Of a DNA stretch of 64,000 bases, positions 35,600-44,955 are shown in pieces (the stretch's first letter is position 1; each line of letters begins with the position of its first letter). The translations under genes were made by a program, and so were the position numbers. Origin of the DNA: CAYNWT01 sp964485095 (lineage in GTDB: Bacteria; Planctomycetota; Planctomycetia; Planctomycetales; Planctomycetaceae); the NCBI GenBank assembly GCA_964485095.1, contig CAZAIB010000007.1:1-64000 (forward strand), in the 5' to 3' direction. The notes under the pieces are model-generated. The model saw only the letters and a list, made by a program, of their open reading frames with translations, had not been told where the DNA came from and searched no databases.

Positions 35600-37411
35600 T
35601 TGATAGTGACAAAACCAAACAAACAAAGCACAGACGCTGCAGTCCGTCAACAAACGGACCAGGCTCTGGCTGCGCCGTCGGTTGCGTCGTCCGCTTCACC
35701 CGATCTCAACCGCCCTCGCAATATTCTAACGGTCAATCTGGAAGACTATTACCAGGTCGCCGCGTTCCAGCACCTGATTACTCAGGACCAGTGGTACCGG
35801 TTCGAGACGCGTCTGCATAGCAACGTACAGCGAACACTGGAGTTGCTGGACGAGCTTGAGGTCAAAGCGACGTTCTTTGTTCTCGGGTGGATCGCCGAAC
35901 GCTGGCCTGCGATCGCGAAGTCACTTGTGGACGCCGGCCACGAAGTTGGCAGCCGCGGCTACTACCATCGCGATCTGGAAACTCTGACCCGCGAAGAGTT
36001 TCGTGAAGACGTGATCCAATCCAAGAAAGCCATCGAAGCCGCTACCGGGCGTGAAGCACTCGGGTATCGACTTTCCGGCGAGTGGTTGCGAGAGAACCAG
36101 GAGTGGGCTCTGGATGTCCTTGTTCAGGAAGGGCATAAGTACGACTCCAGTATTCTACCAGTCATGCGGACCTTCCACGAAGAGTCCGATTCGTACGTGG
36201 CTGAACGTCAGACACCCAGCGGCCTGATTTGGGAAGTCGCACTGTCCAGTAAGAAGATCTGCGGTCTGAGAGTACCAACCGCTGGAGGCAACTACTTCAG
36301 GCAATTCCCGGCTTGGTTCATCCGGTCGGCTGTCGCCAAAGGGATCAAGCAAAACGACCATCCGTTTGTCATGTACTTCCATACGTGGGAGTTGGATGCA
36401 GATCAGCCGCGTATTGCCGCTGGCCGAATGGCTCGCATGAGACACTACCGGAACCTGGAACGCGTCGAGTCGATGATTCGGGAATTCGTCAAGGGCCAGG
36501 GTTTTGGTCCGGCAGCGGACTACCTGGGACTCGAACGCAAGGCCATCGTTCCAGCCGTGGAGACTCCGGTGTCAATCGACGCACAGGCTCCCGTGGCAGT
36601 GACAGTTCGTAAAGCCAAAGACCGGCAACCCGTTTCTATCGTTGTGCCTTGCTACAACGAAGAGAAAACGATTCCGTACCTCGCGAATACTTTGAAGAGT
36701 GTTGGGGACACGCTGTCGCAGACCTGCGAACCTCACTTCATTCTGATTGATGACAAGAGCACTGACAGTACCTGGCAGATACTACAGGATACGTTTAGCG
36801 ATCCAACGCGGTACTCGCTGGTTCAGCATGAGGTGAATCAGGGAGTCTCAGCGGCGATCATGACGGGCGTTAGGGCATCTGAAGCAGAAGTCGTTTGTTC
36901 GATTGACTGCGATTGTTCTTACGACCCACATGAGTTGCGGAACATGATCCCGCTCATGACTGAAGGCGTTGACCTGGTCACCGCCTCGCCATACCACCCA
37001 CAAGGCCGTGTCCGCAATGTGCCGAAGTGGCGACTGTTCCTGTCATGGAGCCTGTCTGCCATGTACCGCGTCCTGCTTGGTCGCGAGATGTACACGTGGA
37101 CGAGTTGCTGCCGCGTCTACCGAAAGTCGGTGGTCGGCGATCTGGAAATTCAGGAGTCCGGTTTCCTGGGCACCGCAGAACTGGTCGCCAAACTATGTCT
37201 GGCAGATTCAAAGATCGTTGAACACCCGGCGACTTTGGAAGTCCGGATCTTTGGCGAATCCAAAATGAAAACATTTCGCACGATCGGTGGCCATTTAAGG
37301 CTGTTGGGACGTGTTCTGAAAATGCGTCTTAAGGGAAAGAGTAGTCAGGTCCCTGCGCAAACTGAATCAAGGGCATCTACTGTTAATAGCCAAAAAGGAG
37401 CGTTCAAATGA
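35600..37411 (+). CDS. Polysaccharide deacetylase - GT2 glycosyltransferase fusion
   Basis: 603 residues. The start is TTG at 35600 or GTG at 35606. Residues about 40-330 are a polysaccharide-deacetylase/DUF3473 domain of the kind seen with exosortase-linked exopolysaccharides. The usual metal/catalytic motifs are changed: VNLEDYYQ (about 45-52) replaces the commoner VDVEDYFQ, and GSRGYYHR (about 117-124) lacks the first His of the HxxxH pair. Residues about 345-585 are a GT2 domain with VSIVVPCYNEEKT, LIDDKSTDST and CSIDCDCSYDP. The fusion suggests sugar transfer and N-deacetylation in one chain. It opens the eight-gene cluster; its stop overlaps the next start by 4 bases (ATGA). Confidence 0.92.
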   Translation: MIVTKPNKQSTDAAVRQQTDQALAAPSVASSASPDLNRPRNILTVNLEDYYQVAAFQHLITQDQWYRFETRLHSNVQRTLELLDELEVKATFFVLGWIAERWPAIAKSLVDAGHEVGSRGYYHRDLETLTREEFREDVIQSKKAIEAATGREALGYRLSGEWLRENQEWALDVLVQEGHKYDSSILPVMRTFHEESDSYVAERQTPSGLIWEVALSSKKICGLRVPTAGGNYFRQFPAWFIRSAVAKGIKQNDHPFVMYFHTWELDADQPRIAAGRMARMRHYRNLERVESMIREFVKGQGFGPAADYLGLERKAIVPAVETPVSIDAQAPVAVTVRKAKDRQPVSIVVPCYNEEKTIPYLANTLKSVGDTLSQTCEPHFILIDDKSTDSTWQILQDTFSDPTRYSLVQHEVNQGVSAAIMTGVRASEAEVVCSIDCDCSYDPHELRNMIPLMTEGVDLVTASPYHPQGRVRNVPKWRLFLSWSLSAMYRVLLGREMYTWTSCCRVYRKSVVGDLEIQESGFLGTAELVAKLCLADSKIVEHPATLEVRIFGESKMKTFRTIGGHLRLLGRVLKMRLKGKSSQVPAQTESRASTVNSQKGAFK

Positions 37412-38631
37412 CCAAGGCAAAGACTGAACTTCTTACCCTCCCATTCGATCAAAACGCCACGGGCCGAACGCTGGGTGACGACGAAATCACAGCACTTAAG
37501 GATGTGATTGACAGCGGAACTCTGACAAGCACTAAAGGTAGCTACGTTAAGAAGCTGGAAGCCGATTTCGCGAAGCTAATCGGAGCCAAACATGCGTTCG
37601 CGTGTGCCAGCGGTAGTGCTGCCGTGCACCTGGCTGTTGCGGCAATTAACCCGGAACCGGGCGACGAGATCATCACAACATCCGTCACAGATATGGGGGC
37701 ACTGACTCCAATTCTGTATCAGGGCGCGATTCCTGTGTTCTGTGATGTTGATCCTGAAACATGCAACGTCACTGCCGCTTCTATCGAGAAGTGCATCAGC
37801 GAAAAGACGAAGGCGATTATCGTCACTCACCTGTTTGGCAATCCATGCGAAATGGAAGCCATCATGGAACTGTCAAAGAAGCACGACATTCCTGTCATCG
37901 AAGATACCGCTCAGGCCTTCATGGCCAGCTACGACGACAAGTACGTTGGTACCTTCGGTGCCGTTGGTTGCTTCAGCCTGCAGCAGGGCAAGCACATCAC
38001 CACCGGTGAAGGCGGCATCGTCGTGAGCGATGACGACGAATTGGCCCGACGCATGTTCCTGTTCATTAACAAGGCATGGGGTTACGGCGACAAGAACGCA
38101 GACCACTACTTCCTCGCGTTGAACTATCGCATGACAGAACTCCAGGGTGCTGTCGCTGTGGCTCAGATGAACAAGCTCGAATGGGTTGCTCGAACACGCG
38201 TCCTCATGGCCGAAGCGTTGACGACGGAATTGAGCGGCGTTCGCGGTATCAGCACACCAAAGATCTCAAACCGAGCGGTTCACACATTCTGGAAATACTG
38301 CCTGCGAGTTGACGAGAGCGTCATTCCTGGCGGAGCAGTCGCCCTGGCGGGTGCCTTGAAGGAATACGGTATCGCTTCGGCTCCTCGCTACATCCAGAAG
38401 CCTGCCTTCCGCTGCCAGGTCATTCGAGATCAGGTCACCTTTGGCGAGAGCCGCTGGCCCTGGACTCTGGCTCGTCCGGAAGCCGTTGATTACAGCGACG
38501 AGAAGTTCAGCGGAACACTTGAAGCGCTCGAAGGCGTTCTGGTTCTCCCGTTCAACGAAAAATACACGCAGGAACACATCGACTTCATCGCTGCGTCAGT
38601 GAAAGCATGCGTTGAAGAACTCGCTGGCTAA
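37408..38631 (+). CDS. DegT/DnrJ/EryC1/StrS sugar aminotransferase
   Basis: 407 residues, PLP-dependent, of the family that aminates keto-sugar nucleotides. The PLP lysine is in QQGKHITTGEGG (about K195), preceded by the cofactor Asp in VIEDTAQAFM. Near the N-terminus, GTLTSTKGSYVKKLEADFAK is typical of the family. ATG at 37408 with AAGGAG 7 bases upstream, overlapping the previous stop. In a Wlb/Wbp-type pathway it would aminate the 3-keto sugar made by the dehydrogenase coded next. Confidence 0.95.
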   Translation: MTKAKTELLTLPFDQNATGRTLGDDEITALKDVIDSGTLTSTKGSYVKKLEADFAKLIGAKHAFACASGSAAVHLAVAAINPEPGDEIITTSVTDMGALTPILYQGAIPVFCDVDPETCNVTAASIEKCISEKTKAIIVTHLFGNPCEMEAIMELSKKHDIPVIEDTAQAFMASYDDKYVGTFGAVGCFSLQQGKHITTGEGGIVVSDDDELARRMFLFINKAWGYGDKNADHYFLALNYRMTELQGAVAVAQMNKLEWVARTRVLMAEALTTELSGVRGISTPKISNRAVHTFWKYCLRVDESVIPGGAVALAGALKEYGIASAPRYIQKPAFRCQVIRDQVTFGESRWPWTLARPEAVDYSDEKFSGTLEALEGVLVLPFNEKYTQEHIDFIAASVKACVEELAG

Positions 38632-38681
38632 GACATGGTTTCGGGGCCTGTTTGGATTCAATTGTTGCTAAGGAAACTTCG

Positions 38682-39725
38682 ATGACACGTCTACGTTTTG
38701 GAATGGTTGGCGCTGGCGGTATTGCTCAGGCATACGCTTTGGCGTTCGCGAATAACACCAAGGGCCAACTGGTCGCGGTGGCTGATACTCGGCTGCCCGC
38801 AGCTCAGGCGATTGCTGAGACCCTCAAGTGTAAAGCGTTCGACAATCACGACACGATGTGTGACGAGATGGATCTTGATGCCGTCATCGTTTGCACGCCA
38901 CCGATTTCGCACCCGGACATCACAACCAGCATCATGAAGCGTGGTTTGCATGTCCTGTGCGAAAAGCCGTTGGCCGTTTCTGTAGAAGAAGCGCATCGGA
39001 TGATCGATCAGGCTGCTGAAAGTGATGTTGTCTTCACGATGGCATCGAAGTTTCGGTACGTCGAAGACATGGGCAAGATTAAGTCCGTCATTGAATCCGG
39101 AATCCTTGGTGAAGTCATTCTCATTGAGAACGTTTTCACAGCGACCGTCGATATGTCCAACCGTTGGAACTCAAACCCTGCGATCAGCGGTGGCGGAGTT
39201 CTCATGGACAACGGAACCCACTCAGTAGACATCATGCGATACCTGCTGGGCCCACTGGCCGAACTGCAGGTCGTTGAAGGTCGTCGGATTCAGGACATTC
39301 CTGTCGAAGACACCGTCCGCGTGTTTGTTCGCGCACACAGCGGAGCCATTGGCAGTATCGATCTGTCATGGAGCCTCAAGAAAGAACAGCCTTACTTCGT
39401 CAGCATCTACGGTTCGCAGGGAACCGCACTGGTTGGCTGGGGTGAGTCAAAGTACAAACGCACTTCAGACGCGGAATGGACCAAAGTTGGTGACGGCTAT
39501 GACAAGGTTCAGGCCTTCAGCAGCCAGATAGACAACCTGGTCGGCGCGATTCGCGGTGAAGAAGAACTGCTGATTACTTCGGCTGATGCTCTGGCATCTG
39601 TGGAAGTCATTGAGACAGCCTACGCTTCGCTTAACAACACACAGTGGCACGCCGTTGGTCCTGCCTGCGAAGGTGCCGATCGGAAGGGCGGTGGTAATGT
39701 CAAGTCCACCGGAAGCGTGTCATGA
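38682..39725 (+). CDS. Gfo/Idh/MocA family sugar-nucleotide dehydrogenase
   Basis: 347 residues from the ATG at 38682, with AAGGA 7 bases upstream; the TTG start 30 bases earlier is rejected. The Rossmann motif GMVGAGGIAQAYALAF and the family signature HVLCEKPLAVS (the EKP Lys) are clear; ASKFRYVEDM and NGTHSVDIMRYLLGP follow. In WlbA/WbpB-like pathways, such enzymes oxidise C3 of UDP-GlcNAcA. The stop overlaps the next gene's start by 4 bases (ATGA). Confidence 0.94.
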   Translation: MTRLRFGMVGAGGIAQAYALAFANNTKGQLVAVADTRLPAAQAIAETLKCKAFDNHDTMCDEMDLDAVIVCTPPISHPDITTSIMKRGLHVLCEKPLAVSVEEAHRMIDQAAESDVVFTMASKFRYVEDMGKIKSVIESGILGEVILIENVFTATVDMSNRWNSNPAISGGGVLMDNGTHSVDIMRYLLGPLAELQVVEGRRIQDIPVEDTVRVFVRAHSGAIGSIDLSWSLKKEQPYFVSIYGSQGTALVGWGESKYKRTSDAEWTKVGDGYDKVQAFSSQIDNLVGAIRGEEELLITSADALASVEVIETAYASLNNTQWHAVGPACEGADRKGGGNVKSTGSVS

Positions 39726-40351
39726 GCGTTCGAGTTCATGACACAGCAATCATTGAAGATGGTGTAACGCTGGGCGAGGGCACGTCCGTTTGGGACAATG
39801 TGCACATCCGGTTTGGTACGCACATCGGCGATGAGTGCATCGTGGGCGGCAAGTCGGTCCTGGCTTACGAGCTGAAGATTGGCAACCGGGTGAAGATCAA
39901 TTCGATGGTCTACATCTGCAACGGTGTCACCATCGAAGACGGTGTCATGATTAGTGCGGGAACCATCTTTACTAACGATCGGTTCCCACGCGCCACAACA
40001 CCTGATTTGACGGCACTGCGTTCGTCAGATCCGGACGAACACACTTTGCCAACGCTTGTTCGCGAAGGCGCGACGATTGGAGCGGGGTGCATTATTGGCA
40101 ACGACCTGGAAGTCGGTCGATTTGCAATGGTCGGAATGGGCGCGGTGGTGACTCGGTCGATTCCCGACTTTCATCTTGCGATCGGTTCGCCTGCGAAGTC
40201 CATCGGCTGTGTGTGTCGCTGCGGGCCCATGCTGATGAAGTTCCCGGAAGAAGGCACTGAGTTTCGAGAAGAAGTTAAGTGCGAAGAATGCGGCCGCGCA
40301 TATGTCGTTCAAAACCGCGTTGTGACCGAAATTTCAGATACCGAATCCTAG
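39722..40351 (+). CDS. Left-handed beta-helix acyltransferase with Cys-rich tail
   Basis: 209 residues. The hexapeptide repeat [LIV]-G-x(4) pattern runs about residues 10-155 (GVTLGEGTSVWDNVHI, IGAGCIIGNDLEVG, MVGMGAVVTRSIPDF), as in WlbB/WbpD-type N-acetyltransferases. The C-terminal 45 residues hold four or more cysteines arranged CVCRCG and CEECG, likely a zinc ribbon. Its role would be N-acylation of the amino sugar produced by the aminotransferase. Start by 4-base overlap with the previous gene. Confidence 0.92.
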   Translation: MSVRVHDTAIIEDGVTLGEGTSVWDNVHIRFGTHIGDECIVGGKSVLAYELKIGNRVKINSMVYICNGVTIEDGVMISAGTIFTNDRFPRATTPDLTALRSSDPDEHTLPTLVREGATIGAGCIIGNDLEVGRFAMVGMGAVVTRSIPDFHLAIGSPAKSIGCVCRCGPMLMKFPEEGTEFREEVKCEECGRAYVVQNRVVTEISDTES

Positions 40352-40370
40352 ACCCAAAACCCTAAGTCCT

Positions 40371-41723
40371 ATGAAACGTTTCAGTGTTATCGGTGGTGGC
40401 ATGCTTGGCATGCGAACAGCTCAGCTGCTCGCCCGCGCTGGAGCTGACGTCACTCTTTACGAAGCGGCCGACCATCTTGGTGGTTTGGCTGACGCCTGGA
40501 AACTGGGCGACGTCACCTGGGATCGCCACTACCACGTGACGCTGTTGTCGGACCTTGAACTCCGCAGCGTCATGGACGACCTTGGGCTGGAAGACGCAAC
40601 GAAATGGGTTGAGACAAAGACCGGGTTCTTCACCGATGGTGAACTGTACTCGATGTCGAACACCGTTGAGTTTCTGAAGTTTCCGCCGCTGGGGATGATT
40701 GACAAGCTGCGATTGGGAGGAACCATCTTCCTTGGTTCGAAGATCAAGAACTGGCAGAAGCTGGAGACAATTCTTGTCGAAGACTGGCTGCGAAAATGGT
40801 CTGGCAGTCGCACCACAAACAAAATGTGGCTCCCACTACTTCGCGCGAAGTTGGGTGAGAATTACAAGCAGACATCTGCCGCTTTCATCTGGGCAACAAT
40901 CGCTCGCATGTACGCCGCTCGCCGATCTGGTTTGAAGAAAGAGATGTTCGGTTACATCTCCGGTGGCTACCAGCGTCTGTTGGATGCCTACGAACAACGG
41001 CTCGTCGCGGATGGAGTCAAGATTCGAACCAGCTGTGCACTGCAGAACGTTGAAAAGACTGATGCGGGTGTCGAACTGCGGTTCGCAGACGGTTCGGCCG
41101 AGACCTGTGACAACGTTGTGATGACGGTGCCGTCGCCGTTGATCTCGAAAATGTGTCCGCAGCTGAATTCGGACGAACACAACAAGCTGAATGGCATTCA
41201 GTACCAGGGAATCGTGTGTGCGTCGTTGGTTCTGAAAGAATCGTTGTCGCCATACTACGTGACCAACATCACGGACGACTGGGTTCCATTCACAGCCGTC
41301 ATCGAAATGTCCGCGCTTGTGGATAAAAGCGAATTCGGCGGCAAGGCTCTCATCTATCTGCCTCGTTATGCCGATCCGACTGATCCGGTGTTCGAAAAGA
41401 GCGACGAAGACCTGCAGGAAGAATTCGTGTCGGCTCTGGAGAAGATGTACCCGCATTTCAATCGTGATCAGGTCGAAGCGTTTAAGGTTTCCCGAGTCCG
41501 CCATGTCGTTGGGCTCTCGACTTTGAACTACTCAAAGAACCTGCCGGAAATGCAAACCAGCGTCCCGGGTGTCTACGCAGTAAATTCAACTCAGATCGTC
41601 AACGGAACCTTAAACGTCAACGAAACATTGTGCTTGGCCAAACGCGCGTTCGAAGAACTGCTTCAGCCGCGTTTGAACGAATCCGGAGCCACAAACACAC
41701 AGGCAGAACCAGTTCTGGCCTAA
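40371..41723 (+). CDS. FAD-dependent oxidoreductase (protoporphyrinogen-oxidase-like)
   Basis: 450 residues. The N-terminal dinucleotide-binding motif VIGGGMLGMRTAQLLARAGADVTLYEAADHLGGLA (about 5-39; GxGxxG-type with the ligand Glu at the second strand) and the end motif GVYAVNSTQIVNGTLNVNE place it in the amine-oxidase/UGM-like FAD superfamily. Within polysaccharide clusters such proteins are often sugar oxidases or mutases; the exact reaction is unknown. It lies 19 bases after the acyltransferase gene. Confidence 0.88.
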   Translation: MKRFSVIGGGMLGMRTAQLLARAGADVTLYEAADHLGGLADAWKLGDVTWDRHYHVTLLSDLELRSVMDDLGLEDATKWVETKTGFFTDGELYSMSNTVEFLKFPPLGMIDKLRLGGTIFLGSKIKNWQKLETILVEDWLRKWSGSRTTNKMWLPLLRAKLGENYKQTSAAFIWATIARMYAARRSGLKKEMFGYISGGYQRLLDAYEQRLVADGVKIRTSCALQNVEKTDAGVELRFADGSAETCDNVVMTVPSPLISKMCPQLNSDEHNKLNGIQYQGIVCASLVLKESLSPYYVTNITDDWVPFTAVIEMSALVDKSEFGGKALIYLPRYADPTDPVFEKSDEDLQEEFVSALEKMYPHFNRDQVEAFKVSRVRHVVGLSTLNYSKNLPEMQTSVPGVYAVNSTQIVNGTLNVNETLCLAKRAFEELLQPRLNESGATNTQAEPVLA

Positions 41724-41765
41724 GCCTGGCCGCATTCAGCAGTCGTTGAGACACCGGAGTGAATC

Positions 41766-42752
41766 ATGTCCAAACCCATCGCTAGTTTGTCGTTGGATCT
41801 CGACAACAAATGGTCGTACATGAAGACCCACGGCGACCCGGGCTGGGAAGAGTACCCCAGTTACCTGGACGTTGTTGTTCCGCGGTTCATCGAATTCTTC
41901 GAGAAGCGCGATCAGAAGATGACGGTGTTTATCGTTGGTCAGGACGCGTCACGCGATAAGAACCGAGAGGCGCTTGCGTCTATCAGTGCCGCCGGGCATG
42001 AAATCGGCAACCATAGTTTTAATCACGAACCGTGGCTGCACCTCTACACTAAGCAGGAAATCGAGACCGAGTTCGCGAAGACGGAAGAGCATCTGGAACG
42101 CGTCACAGGTCAAAAGCCGGTTGGCTTTCGTGGTCCGGGGTTCAGCTTCAGTCCAACGGTTCTCGAAGTTCTTTGCGAACGCGGCTACGAATACGACTGC
42201 TCAACGTTCCCAACGTTTCTGGGACCGCTGGCACGCATGTATTACTTCATGACAGCCAAACTGGACGAGAAACAGAAGAAAGAACGGAAGGTTCTGTTCG
42301 GAAAGTTGAACGAAGGTTTCCGTCCGCTGAAGCCGTACCAGTGGGAACTGGACGAACACCGGTTGCTGGAAATTCCCGTGACAACCATGCCACTGTTCAA
42401 GGTTCCGATTCACGTCAGCTATCTGCTGTACCTGAATCAGTTCTCCAGTCTTGCTGCCTCAGCTTACTGGCGCATGGCGTTACGCATGTGTCAGCTGTTT
42501 GGGGTGGGCCCGTCATTATTGTTGCACCCGCTTGATTTCATGGGGTGCGATGACGATTCTGACTTGTCGTTCTTCCCAGCGATGCGACAACCGGCCGAGC
42601 CGAAGCTTGAACTTGTTTCCAAAGTGATGGATCAGTTCTGCAAGCGGTTTGAGGTTGTCCCGATGCGAGAACACGCTGCTAGAGTCGCCGACACAAAAAA
42701 ACGCGTTACGTTGCCGAGTCCGGGATCGGTGCATGAACTCGCCCACGCCTAA
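41766..42752 (+). CDS. Polysaccharide deacetylase, CE4-type
   Basis: 328 residues. Unlike the fusion protein at the head of the cluster, the catalytic layout is intact: SLSLDLDNKW (metal-binding Asp), HEIGNHSFNHEP (HxxxH) and the GFRGPGFSFS motif-3 Arg segment. It would remove N- or O-acetyl groups from a sugar polymer or its precursor. No signal peptide is visible, so it may act on lipid-linked intermediates at the cytoplasmic side. The gene end overlaps the sulfotransferase start by 20 bases. Confidence 0.93.
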   Translation: MSKPIASLSLDLDNKWSYMKTHGDPGWEEYPSYLDVVVPRFIEFFEKRDQKMTVFIVGQDASRDKNREALASISAAGHEIGNHSFNHEPWLHLYTKQEIETEFAKTEEHLERVTGQKPVGFRGPGFSFSPTVLEVLCERGYEYDCSTFPTFLGPLARMYYFMTAKLDEKQKKERKVLFGKLNEGFRPLKPYQWELDEHRLLEIPVTTMPLFKVPIHVSYLLYLNQFSSLAASAYWRMALRMCQLFGVGPSLLLHPLDFMGCDDDSDLSFFPAMRQPAEPKLELVSKVMDQFCKRFEVVPMREHAARVADTKKRVTLPSPGSVHELAHA

Positions 42753-43800
42753 ACCCAGAAGCACGCCGAAGTATCTGAACAACTTCAGAGATCCGGTTGG
42801 CCTTGCGCGCCGCATGTTGATGTCGTGCAACCCGGCGGCGTATTGGGCGATGGCTCGAGAGGGACTGCGCCCGTTGGCGATGCCGGCCGACTGGATGCTG
42901 CAGCGGCGCGAACGCAAGCTACTGGCAAAGAATGTCGTACTTACCAAGCCAGTCATTCTGCTGATCGGCCCGCCCCGCGCAGGCACGACGGTGTTGTATC
43001 AGTTGTTGGCGGATTGTCTGGATACAACGTGGTTCCCAAACGTCAGTGAGATGTTTCCCAGGGCTCCAATTGCGGCGAGTAAGATCTTTGCCTGGAAACG
43101 CAAGCGGACAACGAAGCTGCGAAGTTTCTACGGGCAGACATCAGGTTTATCGGCGCCCAATGACGCGTTCCATATTTGGAACCGGTGGTTGGGAACGGAT
43201 CGGTACAAGCCCGTGTTGCGAGCGAATGCGGAACCGGAAATGCTGCAGTTCCTCGCGACCTGGACTGAGGCATTCGGAAAGCCTCTGGTCAACAAGAACA
43301 ATCGCAACACACTCTGCATCGGCATGCTCAGCGAAGCGATCCCAACAGCGCATGTTGTCGTGTTGCGGCGCGAGGCAGCGGACATCGCTCGATCGCTTAT
43401 CCGCGCTCGCGAGTTTGTGCAGGGAGACAAGTCGGATGCCTGGGGCCTGGCAAGTCGAAGTCAGAACGCCGACGACCCGCTGGGTTATGTGACCGATGTC
43501 TGCGATCAGATTGGCGACATTCACACGCAGTTGGCAGAGCAGTTGGTTCAGATCGATCCGGCTCGGCTAACCGAAACAACCTTCGAAGAACTTTGCGCGG
43601 ACCCTCAGCGTGTTGTTGAGAAAATCGCTTTTGCCAGCGGCGTTGCTTTACGCGAGCCGCAGTCTGCAAGCTTCGGACACCTGAGAATTCCAAGCAGTCG
43701 TCCGCTGTCAGATGCTGAGGAAGCTCGGCTGGCTGAGCAGTTGGACCGGATGCGGGGCATCGTAAATACTCCACCGTCGATCAACCGCACTCACGCCTGA
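42733..43800 (+). CDS. Sulfotransferase family protein
   Basis: 355 residues from the ATG at 42733; an upstream in-frame start would overlap the deacetylase by over 100 bases. The PAPS-binding loop VILLIGPPRAGTTVLYQLLA (about 72-92) is intact, and later VVLRREAADIARS resembles the 3'-phosphate-binding part. It would transfer sulfate from PAPS onto a hydroxyl of the sugar made by the cluster, predicting a sulfated product. It belongs to the tightly packed plus-strand cluster, 7 bases before the epimerase gene. Confidence 0.91.
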   Translation: MNSPTPKPRSTPKYLNNFRDPVGLARRMLMSCNPAAYWAMAREGLRPLAMPADWMLQRRERKLLAKNVVLTKPVILLIGPPRAGTTVLYQLLADCLDTTWFPNVSEMFPRAPIAASKIFAWKRKRTTKLRSFYGQTSGLSAPNDAFHIWNRWLGTDRYKPVLRANAEPEMLQFLATWTEAFGKPLVNKNNRNTLCIGMLSEAIPTAHVVVLRREAADIARSLIRAREFVQGDKSDAWGLASRSQNADDPLGYVTDVCDQIGDIHTQLAEQLVQIDPARLTETTFEELCADPQRVVEKIAFASGVALREPQSASFGHLRIPSSRPLSDAEEARLAEQLDRMRGIVNTPPSINRTHA

Positions 43801-43807
43801 GGCACCT

Positions 43808-44929
43808 ATGTCTGTTCGCCCGTTGCTTGTGTTCGGCACACGTCCCGAAGCCATCAAAATGGCTCCGGTTGTTCGCGCGTGTCACGCTCATGCTGATCTG
43901 GAACCGATTGTTTGCCTGACCGGACAGCACAGGGAAATGCTGGACCAGGTCAACGACTACTTTGGCATCACTGCCGACGACGACCTGCAGGTCATGTCGA
44001 AGAATCAAACGCTGGCGAAGCTGACATCGAAGTGTGTTGAGGGAATCGATTCTCTTGTCGAACGCCATAACCCGGACTGCGTTGTCGCTCAGGGTGACAC
44101 CACAACAGTGATGGCATCGTCGATGGTCGCGTTCTACCGTCGCATTCCGTTCGTACACGTCGAAGCCGGTCTTCGAACCGGAAACATGCAGGCGCCGTGG
44201 CCGGAAGAATTCAACCGTCGCGTTGTGGGTCTCACCGCCGGCCTGCACTGCGCACCGACGACAACATCGCAGGCGAACCTGCTCAAGGAAGGCATCCCTG
44301 AAAAGTACGTGCACGTGACCGGCAACACTGTGATCGATGCTTTGCTGCACACAGTCGCAAAAGAGCGGGCCAACAATGATCAGTGGGATCAAAAGTACGC
44401 AAATTTAAACGGCCGGAACATGGTTCTCATTACCGGCCACCGGCGCGAGAACTTTGGTTCAGGGTTTCAGGATCTATGCACCGCCATTCGAACGCTGGCC
44501 GAAAAGTTCTCGGACACCGCCTTTGTTTATCCGGTCCACCTGAATCCCAATGTCCGCGAGCCGGTCAATGAAATCCTGGGCGCAACAGAAAACGTGATGC
44601 TGACCGAACCGGCTCCGTATCCCGAGTTCGTCTGGCTCATGGACCGTGCGCATGTGATTCTGACTGATTCCGGCGGAGTCCAGGAAGAAGCCCCTTCGCT
44701 GCGCAAGCCAATTCTCGTGATGCGAGAAACAACAGAGCGGCCCGAAGCATTGGAAGCCGGCGCTGTTGAATTAGTCGGAACCGATTGCCAGCGCATCATC
44801 GACCGTGTCAGCCTGCTGTTAACAGACGACGCGGAATACGCTCGCCGACAAATTGAAACCAACCCCTACGGCGATGGAAAAGCCTCAGCACGCATCGCTG
44901 ATTTGCTGGCAGCACGGGCCTGGGAATAG
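43808..44929 (+). CDS. wecB: UDP-N-acetylglucosamine 2-epimerase
   Basis: 373 residues, the family's normal length. Motifs VFGTRPEAIKMAPVV, LTGQHREMLDQV, GDTTTVMASS, EAGLRTGN and ITGHRRENFG are all present. The enzyme interconverts UDP-GlcNAc and UDP-ManNAc; homologues in Wbp/Wlb clusters (WbpI/WlbD) epimerise the di-N-acetylated sugar. Last gene of the cluster; only 26 bases separate it from the convergent next gene. Confidence 0.93.
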   Translation: MSVRPLLVFGTRPEAIKMAPVVRACHAHADLEPIVCLTGQHREMLDQVNDYFGITADDDLQVMSKNQTLAKLTSKCVEGIDSLVERHNPDCVVAQGDTTTVMASSMVAFYRRIPFVHVEAGLRTGNMQAPWPEEFNRRVVGLTAGLHCAPTTTSQANLLKEGIPEKYVHVTGNTVIDALLHTVAKERANNDQWDQKYANLNGRNMVLITGHRRENFGSGFQDLCTAIRTLAEKFSDTAFVYPVHLNPNVREPVNEILGATENVMLTEPAPYPEFVWLMDRAHVILTDSGGVQEEAPSLRKPILVMRETTERPEALEAGAVELVGTDCQRIIDRVSLLLTDDAEYARRQIETNPYGDGKASARIADLLAARAWE

Positions 44930-44955
44930 TTGCGGTTCTGGTGTCGGTGATCGAT

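Noticed and set aside
40836..41504. Minus-strand open frame over the FAD oxidoreductase gene
   Set aside because: Shadow frame with no domain content.
43781..44392. Minus-strand open frame over the epimerase gene
   Set aside because: Opposite strand of a confidently identified enzyme gene.
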